Origin: JAKAQB01 sp035702855
GTDB lineage: Bacteria; Actinomycetota; Acidimicrobiia; Acidimicrobiales; Palsa-688
Length of the DNA stretch: 39,747 bases
Reading direction: 5' to 3'
NCBI GenBank assembly: GCA_035702855.1
Contig: DASSZM010000083.1
Coordinates: 1 to 39,747 of the forward strand
Positions 38,966-39,747 of this stretch are shown piece by piece; the first letter of the stretch is position 1, and every line of letters starts with the position of its first letter. Both the position numbers and the translations under genes were made by a program. Under the pieces are notes generated by a model, which saw nothing but the letters and a program-made list of their open reading frames with translations, did not search any database and had not been told where the DNA came from.

Positions 38966-39700
38966 GTGGGCCTCTACCGGGACGAGGCCGTCGTCCTGCG
39001 GACCTACAAGCTGGGGGAGTCCGACCGCATCGTCGTGCTGCTCACCGCCGGGCGGGGCAAGCTGCGGGCGGTGGCCAAGGGGGTGCGCCGCACCGGCAGC
39101 CGCCTCGGCGGTCGCCTCGAGCCGGGGACCCACGTCCAGCTGCAGCTGTACGAGGGGCGCGAGCTCGACGTCGTCACCCAGGCCGAGGCCGTCGACCAGT
39201 TCCGGGCCATCCGCAGCGACCTCGGCCGGCTCCGCGACGCCCTGGCGCTGCTCGAGGCGGTCGACCAGGTCGGCCGGGAGGGCGAGGCCGACGCCCGGCT
39301 GTTCGCCATGCTCCTCGGCGGTCTGCGGACCCTGGCGACCCGACCGGCCCCGCTGGTCGTGGCCGGCTTCTACTGGAAGCTGCTGGCTCTCGAGGGCACC
39401 GCGCCGATGGTCGACGCCTGCGTCCGCTGCGGGGCGGGCAGCGGGCTGGTCGCCCTCGACCTGGCCGACGGCGGCGCCGTGTGCCGGGCGTGCCTGCCCA
39501 CCGGCGGCGGCCGCCGGGCGGTGAGCCCCGAGGCGCTCGCCCTCGTCGCCCGGATCCTCGGCGGCGACCTGGCGGGGGCGCTGGCCACACCGCCGGGCCC
39601 GCTGGCCGCCGAGGTCACCGACCTGGCCACCCAGGCGCTCGAGGCCCACCTCGAGCGGCGCCTGCGCGTCCCCCGCCTCCTGGATCGCAGCCCCCACTGA
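38966..39700 (+). CDS. recO: DNA repair protein RecO
   Basis: RecO loads RecA onto single-stranded DNA with RecR. The 244-residue protein starts LYRDEAVVLRTYKLGESDRIVVLLT, the OB-fold N-terminus, with KGVRRTGSRLGGRLEPGT next. A zinc site is formed by C152 and C155 (CVRCG) and C173 and C176 (CRACL). GTG 38966 matches the family start and lies 14 bases after the uppS stop. No own -10 box is visible, so co-transcription with uppS is likely. Confidence 0.94.
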   Translation: MGLYRDEAVVLRTYKLGESDRIVVLLTAGRGKLRAVAKGVRRTGSRLGGRLEPGTHVQLQLYEGRELDVVTQAEAVDQFRAIRSDLGRLRDALALLEAVDQVGREGEADARLFAMLLGGLRTLATRPAPLVVAGFYWKLLALEGTAPMVDACVRCGAGSGLVALDLADGGAVCRACLPTGGGRRAVSPEALALVARILGGDLAGALATPPGPLAAEVTDLATQALEAHLERRLRVPRLLDRSPH

Positions 39701-39708
39701 GCGGCCGG

Positions 39709-39714
39709 TACCGT
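39709..39714 (+). promoter_or_regulatory. -10 box of the last, cut-off gene
   Basis: TACCGT ends 8 bases before ATG 39723, the same spacing as uppS and the photolyase gene. Confidence 0.45.
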
Positions 39715-39722
39715 GGGCCCCC

Positions 39723-39747
39723 ATGGCCGCCCCCGACCTCGAGGACA
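39723..39747 (+). CDS. Start of a gene cut by the window edge
   Basis: Only eight codons (MAAPDLED) are visible. The TACCGT box at leaderless spacing supports a real start. The product cannot be named; glycyl-tRNA synthetase is a possible neighbour of recO, but this is a guess from gene-order habits. Confidence 0.4.

Overview
The window is one continuous, very GC-rich stretch of bacterial chromosome. It carries about 40 closely packed genes, most starting with GTG and many joined by 4-base GTGA/ATGA overlaps. The gene content is that of Actinomycetota: a HelD-type helicase, a BldD-like regulator, the non-canonical mismatch nuclease NucS, an F420-type luciferase-fold oxidoreductase and an actinobacterial Tad pilus locus with a CpaE/Ssd-like protein. 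The lineage is probably Acidimicrobiia, but that is inference from gene order and style, not from a marker comparison. No mobile element, CRISPR array, rRNA or tRNA gene was seen.

Layout. 1-4.6 kb: end of a HelD-like helicase gene, rpsT, a cytidylate-kinase-like gene, lepA and an enoyl-CoA hydratase/isomerase. 4.7-9.5 kb: photolyase, the methionine pair metY-metX and an aldo/keto reductase. 9.8-15 kb: hrcA, dnaJ, rsmE, a bldD-like gene and hemW. 15-19 kb (minus strand): a membrane LysM protein, a membrane pseudokinase-like protein and a CcdA-type thiol transporter. 19.2-27.6 kb: a Tad pilus locus (tadA-tadB-tadC, a small pilin-like protein, two TadE-like proteins and a TadG-like protein), nucS, then on the minus strand a CpaE-like protein, a CpaB/RcpC protein and an unrecognised protein with two similar beta modules. 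27.6-32.3 kb: a short leader ORF, an excisionase-type DNA-binding protein, HIT, phoH, ybeY, CNNM/CorC and era. 32.3-35.2 kb: three-subunit proton-translocating transhydrogenase. 35.3-39.7 kb: dinG, an LLM oxidoreductase, uppS, recO and the first codons of another gene.

The backbone (lepA, hrcA, dnaJ, rsmE, hemW, phoH, ybeY, CNNM, era, uppS, recO) is the usual actinobacterial translation/RNA-maturation/protein-quality string. Here it is split by three accessory blocks. The most distinctive block is 15-27.6 kb. A cell-surface assembly system (Tad) lies head to head with a disulfide-chemistry membrane protein (CcdA). Next to it is a two-gene unit of a pseudokinase with a cysteine-bearing outer domain and a LysM protein. 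Three of the small Tad proteins carry exactly two cysteines in their predicted outer parts, the second at or next to the C-terminus.

A second theme is expression style. At least thirteen starts are preceded at 6-9 bases by a TAnnnT box, the spacing expected if transcription begins at the start codon (leaderless mRNA). This pattern was used to choose several starts, and it reveals a 24-codon leader ORF before the excisionase-like gene.
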